Shown: positions 25,875 through 35,176 of the stretch, one piece after another
Layout of the letters: every line of letters starts with the position of its first letter
Position numbering within the stretch: position 1 is the first letter of the stretch
Origin: Microbacterium sp. zg-B185
GTDB lineage: Bacteria; Actinomycetota; Actinomycetes; Actinomycetales; Microbacteriaceae
Reading direction: 5' to 3'
Length of the DNA: 64,000 nucleotides
NCBI RefSeq assembly: GCF_030246885.1
Contig: NZ_CP126739.1
Coordinates: 1,240,001-1,304,000, forward strand
Position numbers and translations under genes: made by a program
Notes under the pieces: generated by a model
Databases searched by the model: none
Told to the model about the DNA's origin: nothing
What the model saw: only the letters and a program-made list of their open reading frames with translations

Positions 25875-26300
25875 ATGTCATTCGGCAACGCCGCCTCGCG
25901 CCGCGCGCGCGCCGTGGAGGCGACGGCGGCCTGCCCCTGCGGGAGCACGGCGACATTCGGCGGATGCTGCGGGCCGCTGCTGCGGGGTGCGCCGGCACCG
26001 ACGGCCGAACGTCTGATGCGCTCCCGTTATACGGCATTCGTCCTCGGCGACGATGACCATCTGTCCGGATCCTGGCATGCCCGCACACGTCCGGACGCCG
26101 TCGACTCCGCGAGCGGCCCGCACTGGACCGGCTTGGAGATCCTCGACATCGAAGGCGGCGGGGTCGAGGATGCCGACGGCGTCGTGGAGTTCCGCGCCAG
26201 ATGGACCGACCGGGGCACGCGCGGTGAGCTGCACGAGCGCAGCCGGTTCGTTCGGCAGGCCGGGCGCTGGTGGTATGTCGCCGGAGATGTCCTGGGATGA
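25875..26300 (+). CDS. YchJ-family SEC-C motif protein
   Basis: A 141-residue protein with an N-terminal SEC-C-like zinc motif, CPCGSTATFGGCCGP, followed by the conserved LMRSRYTAFVLGD and an NTF2-like fold ending in RWWYVAGD. This is the YchJ/UPF0225 pattern. Function is unknown. The ATG at 25875 follows GAAGGGA with ideal spacing; the frame is open further upstream without homology. DUF427 follows 34 nt later. Confidence 0.87.
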   Translation: MSFGNAASRRARAVEATAACPCGSTATFGGCCGPLLRGAPAPTAERLMRSRYTAFVLGDDDHLSGSWHARTRPDAVDSASGPHWTGLEILDIEGGGVEDADGVVEFRARWTDRGTRGELHERSRFVRQAGRWWYVAGDVLG

Positions 26301-26322
26301 CCCTCACCTCGTGAATCGTGCG

Positions 26323-26328
26323 TACCGT
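26323..26328 (+). promoter_or_regulatory. -10 box of leaderless DUF427 gene
   Basis: TACCGT ends 6 nt before the ATG at 26335. The GGAGG between is one nucleotide from the ATG and unlikely to function. Confidence 0.55.
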
Positions 26329-26334
26329 GGAGGC

Positions 26335-26832
26335 ATGCCCCACCCCACGCCCGATCCCGTCCTGGCCGGTCAGGAGTCCGTGTGGGACTACCCGCGGCCG
26401 CCCCGCATCGAGACCGTCGATCGCCGCGTCACGATCGAGATCGGTGGTCAGCGGATCGTGGACACGGCGGATGTCGTGCGCGTCCTCGAGACCAGCCATC
26501 CGCCCGTCTATTACCTGCCGATCTCGGCGTTCGCCGAGGGGACGCTGATTCCCGCGCGAGGTTCGTCGTTCTGCGAGTTCAAGGGCTACGCGCGCTATTT
26601 CGACGTGCGTGGCGGCGATCGGACGGCCCAGGGCGCGGCATGGAACTATCCGACCCCTGCGCGCGGTTACGAACTCCTGGCCGACCGTGTCGCGGTCTAC
26701 GCCGGCAAGATGGACGTCTGCACCGTCGACGGTGAAGTCGTCGCGCCGCAGCCCGGCGGGTTCTACGGCGGCTGGGTCACTGCCGACGTCGTCGGTCCGT
26801 TCAAGGGCGACCCGGCAACCCTCGGCTGGTAA
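26335..26832 (+). CDS. DUF427-family protein
   Basis: A 165-residue soluble protein with the DUF427 fold marks ESVWDYPRPPRIE, VLETSHPPVYYLP, CEFKGYARYFDV and AAWNYPTP. Family members are small beta-rich proteins of unknown activity common in Actinobacteria. The ATG is fixed by its -10 box. It converges on the LON-domain gene, with 9 bp between the stops. Confidence 0.88.
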   Translation: MPHPTPDPVLAGQESVWDYPRPPRIETVDRRVTIEIGGQRIVDTADVVRVLETSHPPVYYLPISAFAEGTLIPARGSSFCEFKGYARYFDVRGGDRTAQGAAWNYPTPARGYELLADRVAVYAGKMDVCTVDGEVVAPQPGGFYGGWVTADVVGPFKGDPATLGW

Positions 26833-26841
26833 CGGCGCAGG

Positions 26842-27597
26842 TCATGGCCCCGGCGGGGTCCCGTCCTCGGACGCGGCATCCGGGTCGTCGTCGTCCTGCG
26901 GCACGGCGCTCGGGCCGTCGTCGGGAGCCTCTTCCTCGGCCTGCGCTTTGTCGAGGAGGTCTATCAGCGCCGCATCGAAATCGTCTCCGCGCGGCGGGGC
27001 CGTCAGAAGCGGCTCCGCGGCCAGTGTCAGATCGATCAGCTCGCGCAGCAGTCCGCCGACCGTGGTCGAGCGCAGCAGACGGAACTGATCCAGCTGGCCG
27101 AGGGGAGCGATGGCCGCAAGCTGCCAACTCGACTCGAGCGGGTCATCCGACAGCTCTACACTCGGATCCCACTGCACCTCGGCGAACTCCGCTGCGCGCG
27201 CGAGAACCCGACGAACGATGCGCTCGGCCTCGGTGTGCAGCGGGGTGAGCGCGTCATCCCAGACCAACGGCGGCAGCTCCCGCACCGAGGCCGTCGGGTA
27301 CGGCTGGTCATCGCGCCATTCGTCGACCTCGACGCGCGAACCGCCCACGGCGATGAGGTGGATATCGCTTTCACCCGCCATGACGTTGGTGATGCGTGCC
27401 ATCGTGCCCACTCGCACGCGCTGTTCGCCGCCGCCGGTCTCGCTGCCGCGCTCGATGAGCACCACGCCGAACTGCGGATCCTCGTCGTCCAGCAGTCGGC
27501 CGAGCATCATGAGATAGCGCTCTTCGAAGATCCGCAGTGCCAGGGGCGTGTGCGGAAAGAGCACCGTTCCGAGTGGGAACATCGCGACGTTCGCCAT
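26842..27597 (-). CDS. LON substrate-binding-domain protein
   Basis: A 251-residue protein beginning MANVAMFPLGTVLFPHTPL, the typical entry of the LON N-terminal domain, with IFEERYLMMLGRLL and FGVVLIERG following. There is no AAA or protease domain, so it is a stand-alone LON substrate-binding-domain protein. The last 40 residues are acidic and low-complexity. I choose ATG 27597; a TTG at 27609 is in frame, but the added residues lack homology. Confidence 0.88.
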   Translation of the reverse strand: MANVAMFPLGTVLFPHTPLALRIFEERYLMMLGRLLDDEDPQFGVVLIERGSETGGGEQRVRVGTMARITNVMAGESDIHLIAVGGSRVEVDEWRDDQPYPTASVRELPPLVWDDALTPLHTEAERIVRRVLARAAEFAEVQWDPSVELSDDPLESSWQLAAIAPLGQLDQFRLLRSTTVGGLLRELIDLTLAAEPLLTAPPRGDDFDAALIDLLDKAQAEEEAPDDGPSAVPQDDDDPDAASEDGTPPGP

Positions 27598-27679
27598 GCA
27601 TCCAGTCAATCAGCGTTCCGGCAGACCGGGCCGGAAAACTGCAATTCCGCGCCGGTCGGCGATCCCGCTGGCGGTGCGG

Positions 27680-28720
27680 CTACTGTGGCGCGGCCCAGTA
27701 GAGCTCGTAGTCGAAGCCGATGGCGGTACGCACGCCACCGACCGCATCCAGCGGCGCGTCGACCACGGAATGGAACGTCACGGTTTGGCCGGGCCCCATC
27801 GTCGCCAGGTCCAGCGCGCTGAGATACCCGTCCGGCAGCAGGAGGTACTCCTCCTCCAACGGCGCGCCGCCCAGGGTGACCCAGGAGGTCTCGACGACCC
27901 ATTCATAGTCCCGCCACGGATCGATGGTCCCGTCGCCGATGTACGTCAGTGTGACCGGAACGGCGCTGTACACACCCGTCTCCGGAGTCGGATTGAACAG
28001 GTCCTCGGCGGCGAGCTCGCCGGTCAGGTCCACCGGTGTGCCGACCGAGATCTCCCAGACGGGATCGCCGGTCGCGGCGTTCCAGATCGGAACGAGCTCA
28101 CCGTAGCCATACGGGCTGTCGATCGTCCCGCGCATGCCGTCGCTGCCGTCCGTCGGCTCGGCGTCCACGGGGGGGACGTAGGTCTCGGACGAGGGCAGCG
28201 GGCTCGGAACGACCGCGTCATCGCGCCAGGCATCGGCGAGCCCGAAGAGTCCGAAGACGACGGTGGACAGGATCCACGCCGTCATCCCGCCCACCACTGC
28301 GACGACGATCGCGGCCACGCCGAAGCCTTTGCCGCCCTGACGGCGACTCGCGAGCGCGACGATTCCCAGAACGATCGCGGCGAGCAGGATGAGCCCTGCC
28401 ACCACGCTGATGATCGGGACCAACACCGCGACCACACCCGCGAGGGCGGTCGCCAGTGCGACGGTGGCGAGCGTCTTCGGGCGGGAATCCGGCGCCGCGG
28501 CGTACGGCTGCGGATAGGGGTACTGCATCGGCCCGCCGGGATACTGCGCTGTCTGCGCGTGCGGCGGCGCGGGATACGGCGCTGTCTGCGCGTACGGCGA
28601 ACCAGGCGCCTGCTGAAGCGCTGGATTCGGCTCGGGCGGGGCTCCGGGATAGCGCTGGATGAATGCCGGCGGCGGCGGCGCGGAATCGCGATTCGCGTCG
28701 CCGGTCGGAACCTCTGTCAT
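27680..28720 (-). CDS. DUF4190-like membrane protein with Pro-rich N-terminus
   Basis: A 346-residue protein. Residues 1-80 are Pro/Tyr/Gln-rich with repeated AQTAPYP/AQTAQYP units. Residues 86-124 and 133-160 form membrane helices around ALASRRQGGKGFGVAAI, the DUF4190 pattern. The extracytoplasmic C-terminal part (about 190-346) looks like a DUF4352-type beta domain. The function is unknown; such proteins are common in Actinobacteria. The ATG follows AAAGGA by about 8 nt. Confidence 0.82.
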   Translation of the reverse strand: MTEVPTGDANRDSAPPPPAFIQRYPGAPPEPNPALQQAPGSPYAQTAPYPAPPHAQTAQYPGGPMQYPYPQPYAAAPDSRPKTLATVALATALAGVVAVLVPIISVVAGLILLAAIVLGIVALASRRQGGKGFGVAAIVVAVVGGMTAWILSTVVFGLFGLADAWRDDAVVPSPLPSSETYVPPVDAEPTDGSDGMRGTIDSPYGYGELVPIWNAATGDPVWEISVGTPVDLTGELAAEDLFNPTPETGVYSAVPVTLTYIGDGTIDPWRDYEWVVETSWVTLGGAPLEEEYLLLPDGYLSALDLATMGPGQTVTFHSVVDAPLDAVGGVRTAIGFDYELYWAAPQ

Positions 28721-28934
28721 GGCACGTCCTTTCGGTGCACCGACCGCGCACGCCTCACGACTCGCAGTGTATCGCCGACCTCGCCGTGCCGATCCCCGCT
28801 CCACACCGACGCGACCGTCTCGTCGGCGAAACCCCGCGGAGTGTGCGGGTCCGTGCCGTCATTCCGCCGCTGTGAGTATCACCGCGCCCGGCCTCGTCCT
28901 CTCCACTGCAGAGATCCGACGACCGGAGGTGGCC

Positions 28935-31106
28935 ATGCCTGAATTCGACGACATCGTCCAAAGCTTGAAACGGCTGCGGGACGTCATCGAGCTGGAGTCG
29001 CCGTTCTTCACCGGTCCGGCAATCACCGGCATCGAGGTGACGCAGGCGATCCAGTACTACGACTCCTCCGAGCACCTCAGTGATCCCGCCGACCGGGGCA
29101 TGGACAATGCCGCCACACTGGTCGCATACAAGCCGGCCATCGTGCGGGTCTACGTACGCCCGCCGCTCGGCGACACACTCGGAGAGCCGGTCACGGGGGA
29201 GCTGCTGGTCGAGCGCGGGAAATTCTTCGGGCCGTATCGCACGATCGGCACGTATGCGCCGGTGTGGACGAACACGGTCACGCCGCAGGACGACAGCTAC
29301 GACGACGAACGGCGCAACTGGTGGCGTTCGCTGAACTTCCGGATACCGGCATCCGACTTCGTCGGCTCCCTGCGGTTGACGGTGACCCTCGAGACCGGGC
29401 AGACCCACACCGTATCGGTGGTTGCCGCGCTCGTGCAGACGTTGCGGGTCCGCGTCATCGGGGTGCACTACCAGGGACCGAGCACGTCATCGCCTCCGGC
29501 CGGGACGGCCGCGACGGCGCTGGACCTCCCCGCTCCTTCGCTCGCGGATGCGCAGGTCACGGCGGCGCTCGCCTTCCGTGCCATGCCCGTGCAGCAGACC
29601 GGATCGTTCGCCACGGCGGGTGCGATGAACTGGTTCGTGCCGCTCGACGATCCGCGCAACGGGGCGGGTGGGTGCTCGGACAACTGGAACTCGCTGCTGG
29701 CCTGGATGCGACTGATCCGGGACAACGACGGCAACCGTTCCGATGTCGTCTACTACGGGCTGCTGCCGGCCGGAATGCCTGTCGGAGTCCCGGGCTGCGG
29801 CGAGGGCGGGCTGGGCGCGGGGCGCGTCGGCGACACCGTGACGTTCGTGCACGAGATCGGACACGGATACGGCTTCGCGCACACGCCCTCCGGGTCGGTG
29901 GGCACGCCCGACCCGGACTATCCGGTCTACGAGCCGCACCCATCGGCATCCATCGGCGAATACGGCATCGACATCCAGAACGGGCAGGTGTACTCGCCGG
30001 CTTCGTCGACGGACTACATGAGCTACGGTCCGATGCGGTGGATGTCGCTCTACCAGCACAATCGGCTGATCTCCCACCCGCGCCTGGCCCCGACCTGGAT
30101 CCGCGACAAGAACCCGTTCGAGGACGTGCCCATCCCGTACGATCCGGACGACCTGTGGTGGCCCGATCCGCCCTGGCGGAGGGAGGAGCTGGTGATCCAC
30201 GAGCTGCGGCCGATGATCTCGGTGCGGGGATTCGTCGACGAGCGCGGAGCGGTGCGGGTGGACTCGGTCGCCCGGGTGACTGCCAGCGCCACGATGCACG
30301 GACCTGCGACGGACTGGTCGCTGCAGCTGGTGTCCGGCAGGGGCGAGGTCGCAAGCCGCGGCCAGCTCACCCGCGTGGACAACCATGGCGGGCAGGCCTG
30401 CGGCTGCGCGCCTGGCGCGCACGAGGGCAACCCGAACCGATTGCCGTTCGCGTTCCACGCGATGATCCCGGATGCCGAGCCCGGAGCGGCGCTGCAGATC
30501 ACCGACCCGCGCGGTGAAGGCTCCTGGGAGCGGCTCGCACCCGAACGTCCGGCACGCTTCACCCGTGCCGAGGGGGCGCTTGACGGCGACTCGCTGCGGC
30601 TGAGCTGGTCCCTTGACCGTGGGATCGAGGTCGCCGACGTCTGGGCGCAGTGGAGCCAGGACGACGGGCGAAGCTGGCACGGCCTCGCGATCGGGCTGAC
30701 CGACGGGGACGAGCTGAGCGTGGCCGGCCTGCCCGCGGGGGTCGTCCTGGTGCGGCTGCTCGGTCATGACGGGTTCTCCACCGCCTACTCCGACGCCATC
30801 GAGGTCGAGATTCCGCAGCGCGCCCCCGAGGTCGCGATCCTGTACCCGACCGACACCGGGACTGTCCTGGCCGACACGCCGATCGAGGTCTTCGGCAGCG
30901 CGGTCGATCAGGCCGGCGCCCCGATCGAGGAGGAACGACTCGAGTGGCTGGTCGACGGGGAGCCGGTCGGCCGCGGCCGCGTGGTTTCGCTGACGCTCGA
31001 GCCCGGTGAGCACACCGTATCGCTCGTGGCCCATGCCGCCCCGGAGGGATCGACCCGGGTGCGGGTGCAGGCGCTGCGACTGGAGGACGCGGCCGGCACG
31101 CAATAG
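28935..31106 (+). CDS. Metzincin-type zinc protease without signal peptide
   Basis: A 723-residue protein. VHEIGHGYGFAH supplies the HExxHxxGxxH zinc site (His306, Glu307, His310, His316), and DYMSYG with Met362 forms a plausible Met-turn 46 residues later, so this is a metzincin. Residues 1-170 include ITGIEVTQAIQYY and a beta-rich region, and two beta-sandwich-like segments follow the catalytic part, the last (about 635-720) Ig-like. There is no signal peptide or membrane helix. ATG 28935 has GGAGG 6 nt before it. No close family is recognised; substrate unknown. Confidence 0.82.
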   Translation: MPEFDDIVQSLKRLRDVIELESPFFTGPAITGIEVTQAIQYYDSSEHLSDPADRGMDNAATLVAYKPAIVRVYVRPPLGDTLGEPVTGELLVERGKFFGPYRTIGTYAPVWTNTVTPQDDSYDDERRNWWRSLNFRIPASDFVGSLRLTVTLETGQTHTVSVVAALVQTLRVRVIGVHYQGPSTSSPPAGTAATALDLPAPSLADAQVTAALAFRAMPVQQTGSFATAGAMNWFVPLDDPRNGAGGCSDNWNSLLAWMRLIRDNDGNRSDVVYYGLLPAGMPVGVPGCGEGGLGAGRVGDTVTFVHEIGHGYGFAHTPSGSVGTPDPDYPVYEPHPSASIGEYGIDIQNGQVYSPASSTDYMSYGPMRWMSLYQHNRLISHPRLAPTWIRDKNPFEDVPIPYDPDDLWWPDPPWRREELVIHELRPMISVRGFVDERGAVRVDSVARVTASATMHGPATDWSLQLVSGRGEVASRGQLTRVDNHGGQACGCAPGAHEGNPNRLPFAFHAMIPDAEPGAALQITDPRGEGSWERLAPERPARFTRAEGALDGDSLRLSWSLDRGIEVADVWAQWSQDDGRSWHGLAIGLTDGDELSVAGLPAGVVLVRLLGHDGFSTAYSDAIEVEIPQRAPEVAILYPTDTGTVLADTPIEVFGSAVDQAGAPIEEERLEWLVDGEPVGRGRVVSLTLEPGEHTVSLVAHAAPEGSTRVRVQALRLEDAAGTQ

Positions 31107-31128
31107 GCCGGGCGTCCCCCAGCACGCG

Positions 31129-31134
31129 TAGCGT
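31129..31134 (+). promoter_or_regulatory. -10 box for the 31158 gene
   Basis: TAGCGT lies 23 nt before the ATG at 31158. The short leader carries TGGAGG. Confidence 0.4.
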
Positions 31135-31157
31135 GGGAGCGAACCCTGGAGGTCTTC

Positions 31158-31799
31158 ATGTCTCGCGTCCTGATCATCGGCGGCCATGGCAAGGTCGCGC
31201 TGCTGCTCGCTCCGCTGCTGGTCGCCGGCGGCGATGAGGTGACCGGTCTCATTCGCAATCCGGCGCACGCCGCCGCCGTCTCGTCCACCGGCGCGGCACC
31301 GCTGGTGGCCGACGTCGAGGCGCTGTCCGTCTCGGAGCTCGCGGAGCTGTTCGCGGGGCAGGATGCGATCGTCTGGTCGGCCGGAGCCGGTGGCGGCGAC
31401 GCCGCTCGCACCTTCGCCGTCGACCGAGACGCCGCCATCCGGTCGATGGATGCCGCGGCATCCGCCGGGGTGGATCGCTACGTCATGGTGTCGTACTTCG
31501 GGGCGCGGACGGACCACGGGGTTCCGGCCGAGAATCCGTTCTTCGCGTACGCCGAGGCCAAAGCCGCCGCGGACGAGCACCTTCGCGGCAGCAGCCTCGC
31601 GTGGACGGTGCTCGGTCCCAGCGCGCTGACGCTCGACGAGCCCACCGGCCGGATCGACGTCGACCCCGCGGAGTCCACATCGGTCTCCCGGGCCGATGTC
31701 GCAGCCGTGGTCGCGGCGAGTCTGCACGAGGACGCGACGATCGGTCGGACGATTCGCTTCAACAACGGGCGGACGCCGATCGCCGAGGCGCTCGGGTGA
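31158..31799 (+). CDS. NAD(P)-binding SDR-like protein
   Basis: A 213-residue atypical short-chain dehydrogenase with the Rossmann motif VLIIGGHGKVALLLAP at the N-terminus. FFAYAEAKAAADEHL replaces the classic YxxxK region (Tyr and Lys present in a YAEAK form), and the C-terminal part resembles NmrA/YwnB-like NAD(P)H-binding proteins. Reaction unknown. Its stop overlaps the next gene's GTG. Confidence 0.85.
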   Translation: MSRVLIIGGHGKVALLLAPLLVAGGDEVTGLIRNPAHAAAVSSTGAAPLVADVEALSVSELAELFAGQDAIVWSAGAGGGDAARTFAVDRDAAIRSMDAAASAGVDRYVMVSYFGARTDHGVPAENPFFAYAEAKAAADEHLRGSSLAWTVLGPSALTLDEPTGRIDVDPAESTSVSRADVAAVVAASLHEDATIGRTIRFNNGRTPIAEALG

Positions 31800-32140
31800 G
31801 AGCCGAGTTCACGCGGCTCATCGCGGATCGACGAGCGGAGCTGGAGGCCAGGCTGACCGCCGCCGAAGGGCGGCTCGCGTCCATCCGGCTCGCCCGCAGC
31901 GGCGCGACCGACGACGACGAGCATGATCCCGAGGGCTCCACGCTCTCCACCGAGTGGTCCCGCGCGGAGGGGCAGCGCACGGATGTCATCCGTGAGCTCG
32001 CCGACCTGGACGCCGCCTCCGACCGGGTCGCCGCGGGGACTTACGGCGTGTGCGCCGCGTGCGGTAACCCGATCCCGCTGGAGCGGCTGCGGCTGCTGCC
32101 CGCCGCCGCGCTCTGCGTGCCCTGCGCGTCCCGGGTCTGA
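31796..32140 (+). CDS. DksA/TraR-type C4 zinc-finger protein
   Basis: A 114-residue protein with an N-terminal coiled-coil region (RRAELEARLTAAEGRL) and a C-terminal zinc finger, CAACGNPIPLERLRLLP then CVPC, giving a C-x2-C-x17-C-x2-C pattern. This is the DksA/TraR family; in Actinobacteria such proteins may bind RNA polymerase like CarD/DksA relatives, but that is inference. The GTG overlaps the preceding stop as GTGA. Confidence 0.9.
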   Translation: MRAEFTRLIADRRAELEARLTAAEGRLASIRLARSGATDDDEHDPEGSTLSTEWSRAEGQRTDVIRELADLDAASDRVAAGTYGVCAACGNPIPLERLRLLPAAALCVPCASRV

Positions 32141-32157
32141 CCCGGCCTCGTTCCGCT

Positions 32158-33120
32158 TCAGTTCTCGAGCATGCGACCGAGCCAGCGGTTGCGCGTCTCG
32201 ATCATGGATCGGGACACGCGCGCCAGCGGCACGAACCCGTCGAAGCCGTGGAACCCGCCGGGCCAGACGTGCAGCTCGGCAACGCCCCCGGCCGCCCAGA
32301 TCCGTGACGCGTAGGCGACATCCTCGTCCCGGAACACCTCTGCGCTTCCCACGTCGATGAACGTCGGAGGCAGGCCGGAGAGGTCCTCGGCGCGTCCGGG
32401 TGCGGCATAGATGGACACGTCGTCGGTGCCGCGGCGGTCTCCGAGCAGCGCGTTCCAGCCGGTGAGATTGCTGACCCGGTCCCAGACGCCGATGCCCTGG
32501 ATCTGGTGAGAGGACACCGTCTCGTTGCGGTCGTCGAGCATCGGATAGATCAGCAGCGATGCCCGCAGCGCCGGACCCCGACGATCACGAGCCAGCAGGG
32601 TCACTCCAGCGGAGAGCCCGCCGCCTGCGCTGGCCCCGCCGACGATGATCCGGGACGGATCGATGCCCAGCTCGGCGGCGTGCGCAGCCGTCCAGACGAG
32701 GCCGGCGTAGCAGTCCTCGACGGGCACCGGGTCGGGGAATTCGGGAGCCAGCCGGTACTCGACGCTGACGAGCACCGCGCCGTGGGTGGCGACGAAAGGC
32801 AGGAACGACGGCAGGCCCGAGAACCGATCGCCCAGCACCATACCGCCGCCGTGAATGTGGTAGATCCCCGGCCCCGCGGTGCTCTGTTCGGCCGGACGGT
32901 AGATCGACACCACGATCTCCGCGCCGTCGAAACCGGGGATCGCGCGCTGTTCGTGAACGGCGCCGACGCCGGCCACGACGTCCTCCAGCCCCGGGTCAGG
33001 CGGCGTCTCCCGCATGAGCGGGATCATCTCGGGCGTGAGCGTCGGCGGCATCGTCTCGGACACGACCTCGAGCGCGGCTGCGAGCTCCGGATCGAACGGC
33101 GGAACGGCGTGGGCGGACAT
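32158..33120 (-). CDS. HSL-type alpha/beta hydrolase
   Basis: A 320-residue esterase of the hormone-sensitive-lipase family. The oxyanion motif IHGGGMVLGDR, the nucleophile elbow GGASAGGG (Ser), a downstream Asp region and the His motif GGFHGFD are all present. The ATG at 33120 is preferred because GGAGG lies 7 nt upstream; ATG 33132 overlaps that site. It converges on the DksA-type gene. Substrate unknown. Confidence 0.9.
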   Translation of the reverse strand: MSAHAVPPFDPELAAALEVVSETMPPTLTPEMIPLMRETPPDPGLEDVVAGVGAVHEQRAIPGFDGAEIVVSIYRPAEQSTAGPGIYHIHGGGMVLGDRFSGLPSFLPFVATHGAVLVSVEYRLAPEFPDPVPVEDCYAGLVWTAAHAAELGIDPSRIIVGGASAGGGLSAGVTLLARDRRGPALRASLLIYPMLDDRNETVSSHQIQGIGVWDRVSNLTGWNALLGDRRGTDDVSIYAAPGRAEDLSGLPPTFIDVGSAEVFRDEDVAYASRIWAAGGVAELHVWPGGFHGFDGFVPLARVSRSMIETRNRWLGRMLEN

Positions 33121-33218
33121 GCGGGCCTCCATCGGTACGAAACGCCTGCCCTACGGGTCGTGGGTGGCGAGAAACGTGGTCGCAGGCTATCGCGCTGCGG
33201 TCCGGAGGAACTGCCCGA

Positions 33219-33431
33219 TCACCGGACCCGTGCGAAGCGCGGTCCGTCGTACCCGTCCCGCACGACCCGCTCCTGCCACATCTCGAGGGGGCGGATCCAC
33301 AGGTCGCCCTCGCCGTAGCGGGGACGGTAGAGCACGTACTGCTCTTCGGTCTCGCTGTGCCGCACGGTGCCGATCACCTCGTACTGCCGGCCCTTGAAGT
33401 GCTGGTAGATCCCCGGCTCGACCTCACTCAT
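33219..33431 (-). CDS. DUF1653 protein
   Basis: A 70-residue protein filling one DUF1653 domain: GIYQHFKGRQYEVIG, then YVLYRPRYGEGDLWIRP. Function unknown. Its ATG overlaps the upstream DUF1801 stop as ATGA, so the two small genes form a coupled pair. Confidence 0.88.
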   Translation of the reverse strand: MSEVEPGIYQHFKGRQYEVIGTVRHSETEEQYVLYRPRYGEGDLWIRPLEMWQERVVRDGYDGPRFARVR

Positions 33432-33820
33432 CGCGCACGTCCCTGCGTCTGGTCGATCCACGCGCCGACGATCTCGCGCAGCGCCGCCGCGTTGCTCTGC
33501 ACGTCGCTCACGCCGGCGAACCTGACAACGGCCCGATCGGCTCCGCGCCACTCGAGCAGGTTCCCCGGGTCGTCGATCACCACACGGCGCGGGTCACCTC
33601 TGCGTCGCGCGCCGGTGTGCAGGACGAGACGGACGCCACCATCGGGGGAGACCCCGGTGGTGGCGAAGTGATCCCTGATGGCGAAGCTGGGCGCGTTCCA
33701 TTTGATCTCGCCCCGGATGCGCTCGTCGCACCCCACGATGAGTGCGCACAGCTCCGCCAGCACGCTGCGCGCCGGTTCCGCCACCGTGCGCAGGTAGCCG
33801 TCCACTTCGTCTGTGCTCAT
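33428..33820 (-). CDS. DUF1801 (YdhG-like) protein
   Basis: A 130-residue soluble protein with the DUF1801 marks LCALIVGCDERIRGEIKW, PSFAIRD and LVLHTGAR. The ATG is preceded by AAGGGCGAGATC. Family members are small proteins of unknown function. It is divergent from the acyl-CoA dehydrogenase. Confidence 0.85.
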   Translation of the reverse strand: MSTDEVDGYLRTVAEPARSVLAELCALIVGCDERIRGEIKWNAPSFAIRDHFATTGVSPDGGVRLVLHTGARRRGDPRRVVIDDPGNLLEWRGADRAVVRFAGVSDVQSNAAALREIVGAWIDQTQGRAR

Positions 33821-33944
33821 GCGATCTCGCCCTTGCCGTCGCGTCGCCCCTCGGTGAGCGTTCGCGGTTTCGCCGAGCCTACGGGAGGCCCGGCGCGCTA
33901 CGGTGGCCGGGCACCACCGCCCGCTCTCACCCCCGGAGGCCGAC

Positions 33945-35105
33945 ATGAGCGCTGTTCCCGACCTGCTCGACTTCGATGAGCTCCTCACCGACGACGAGCG
34001 GGCTGTCCGCGACCGGGTGCGAGGATTCGTCGACGCGCGCGTTCGGCCATTCATCGCGGACTGGTACGAACGCGCGCTCTTTCCGACCGAGCTCGTTCCC
34101 GAGCTGGCCGAACTCGGAGTGCTCGGGATGCATCTGCACGGGTACGGATGCCCCGGCCGCAGCGCCGTCGAGTACGGCCTGGCGGCGATGGAGCTGGAAG
34201 CGGGCGATTCGGGTCTGCGCACCTTCGTCTCGGTACAGGGCTCGCTCGCGATGAGCGCGATCCACACGTACGGAAGCGAGGCGCAGAAGAAGCGATGGCT
34301 GCCGCGCATGGCAGCGGGCGCGGCGATCGGCTGCTTCGGCCTGACGGAGCCCGATTCCGGATCCGACCCGGCCGGTATGACCACCTTCGCCCGCAAGGAG
34401 GGCGACGCCTGGATCCTGGACGGTGCGAAGCGGTGGATCGGCCTGGCGTCGATCGCGCAGATCGCGGTCGTCTGGGCGCAGACCGACGACGGCGTCCGTG
34501 GTTTCCTGGTCCCGACCGACAGTCCAGGTTTCGTGGCCACCCCCATCGGCCCGAAGATGTCCCTGCGCGCATCGATCCAGTGCGACATCACCCTCACCGA
34601 GGTCCGGCTTCCCAGCGATACGCTGCTGCCGCAGGCACGTGGACTGCGTGCCCCGCTCTCCTGCCTCAACGAGGCCCGGTACGGCATCGGCTGGGGTGTC
34701 ATCGGGGCGGCGCGCGACAGCTACGCGACCGCCCTGGCGTACTCGCAGACGCGGATGCAGTTCGATCGTCCGATCGCCGGCTTCCAGCTGACGCAGCAGA
34801 AGCTGGTCGACATGGCCGTGGAGATCGAGAAGGCCCAGCTGGTCGCGCTGCGGCTGGGCCGGTTGAAGGATGCCGACAGGCTGCAGTCGCACCAGATCTC
34901 CGTCGCGAAACTCAGCAACACCCGGGCGGCGATCGCCATCGCCCGCGAGGCGCGCACGATCATCGGCGGCAACGGCATCTCCGCGGAGTACTCGCCGATG
35001 CGGCACGCCGCCAACCTCGAGTCCGTCCGCACCTACGAGGGGACCGACGAAGTCCACACCCTCGTGCTCGGTGCGCACATCACCGGGATACCCGCCTTCC
35101 GCTAG
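33945..35105 (+). CDS. Acyl-CoA dehydrogenase, glutaryl-CoA dehydrogenase-like
   Basis: A 386-residue FAD-dependent acyl-CoA dehydrogenase. GCFGLTEPDSGSDP is the family substrate/FAD signature, YSQTRMQFDRPI follows, and the catalytic Glu365 lies in TYEGTDEVHTL, the position used by glutaryl-CoA dehydrogenases. Overall motifs resemble GcdH, but residues that bind the glutaryl carboxylate cannot be checked here. The ATG follows CCGGAGG by 6 nt. No partner degradation genes are adjacent. Confidence 0.9.
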   Translation: MSAVPDLLDFDELLTDDERAVRDRVRGFVDARVRPFIADWYERALFPTELVPELAELGVLGMHLHGYGCPGRSAVEYGLAAMELEAGDSGLRTFVSVQGSLAMSAIHTYGSEAQKKRWLPRMAAGAAIGCFGLTEPDSGSDPAGMTTFARKEGDAWILDGAKRWIGLASIAQIAVVWAQTDDGVRGFLVPTDSPGFVATPIGPKMSLRASIQCDITLTEVRLPSDTLLPQARGLRAPLSCLNEARYGIGWGVIGAARDSYATALAYSQTRMQFDRPIAGFQLTQQKLVDMAVEIEKAQLVALRLGRLKDADRLQSHQISVAKLSNTRAAIAIAREARTIIGGNGISAEYSPMRHAANLESVRTYEGTDEVHTLVLGAHITGIPAFR

Positions 35106-35164
35106 GTGCACCGGCTCGGGGTGTGCTCGGCGTGATCGTGCGTCGGACAGCAGCGATCCGTCCG

Positions 35165-35170
35165 TAGGCT
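35165..35170 (+). promoter_or_regulatory. -10 box of leaderless trhO
   Basis: TAGGCT ends 6 nt before the GTG at 35177. Confidence 0.6.
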
Positions 35171-35176
35171 GAGTGG

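Noticed and set aside
26842..27597. Lon protease
   Set aside because: Only the substrate-binding domain is present, with no ATPase or Ser-Lys protease domain.
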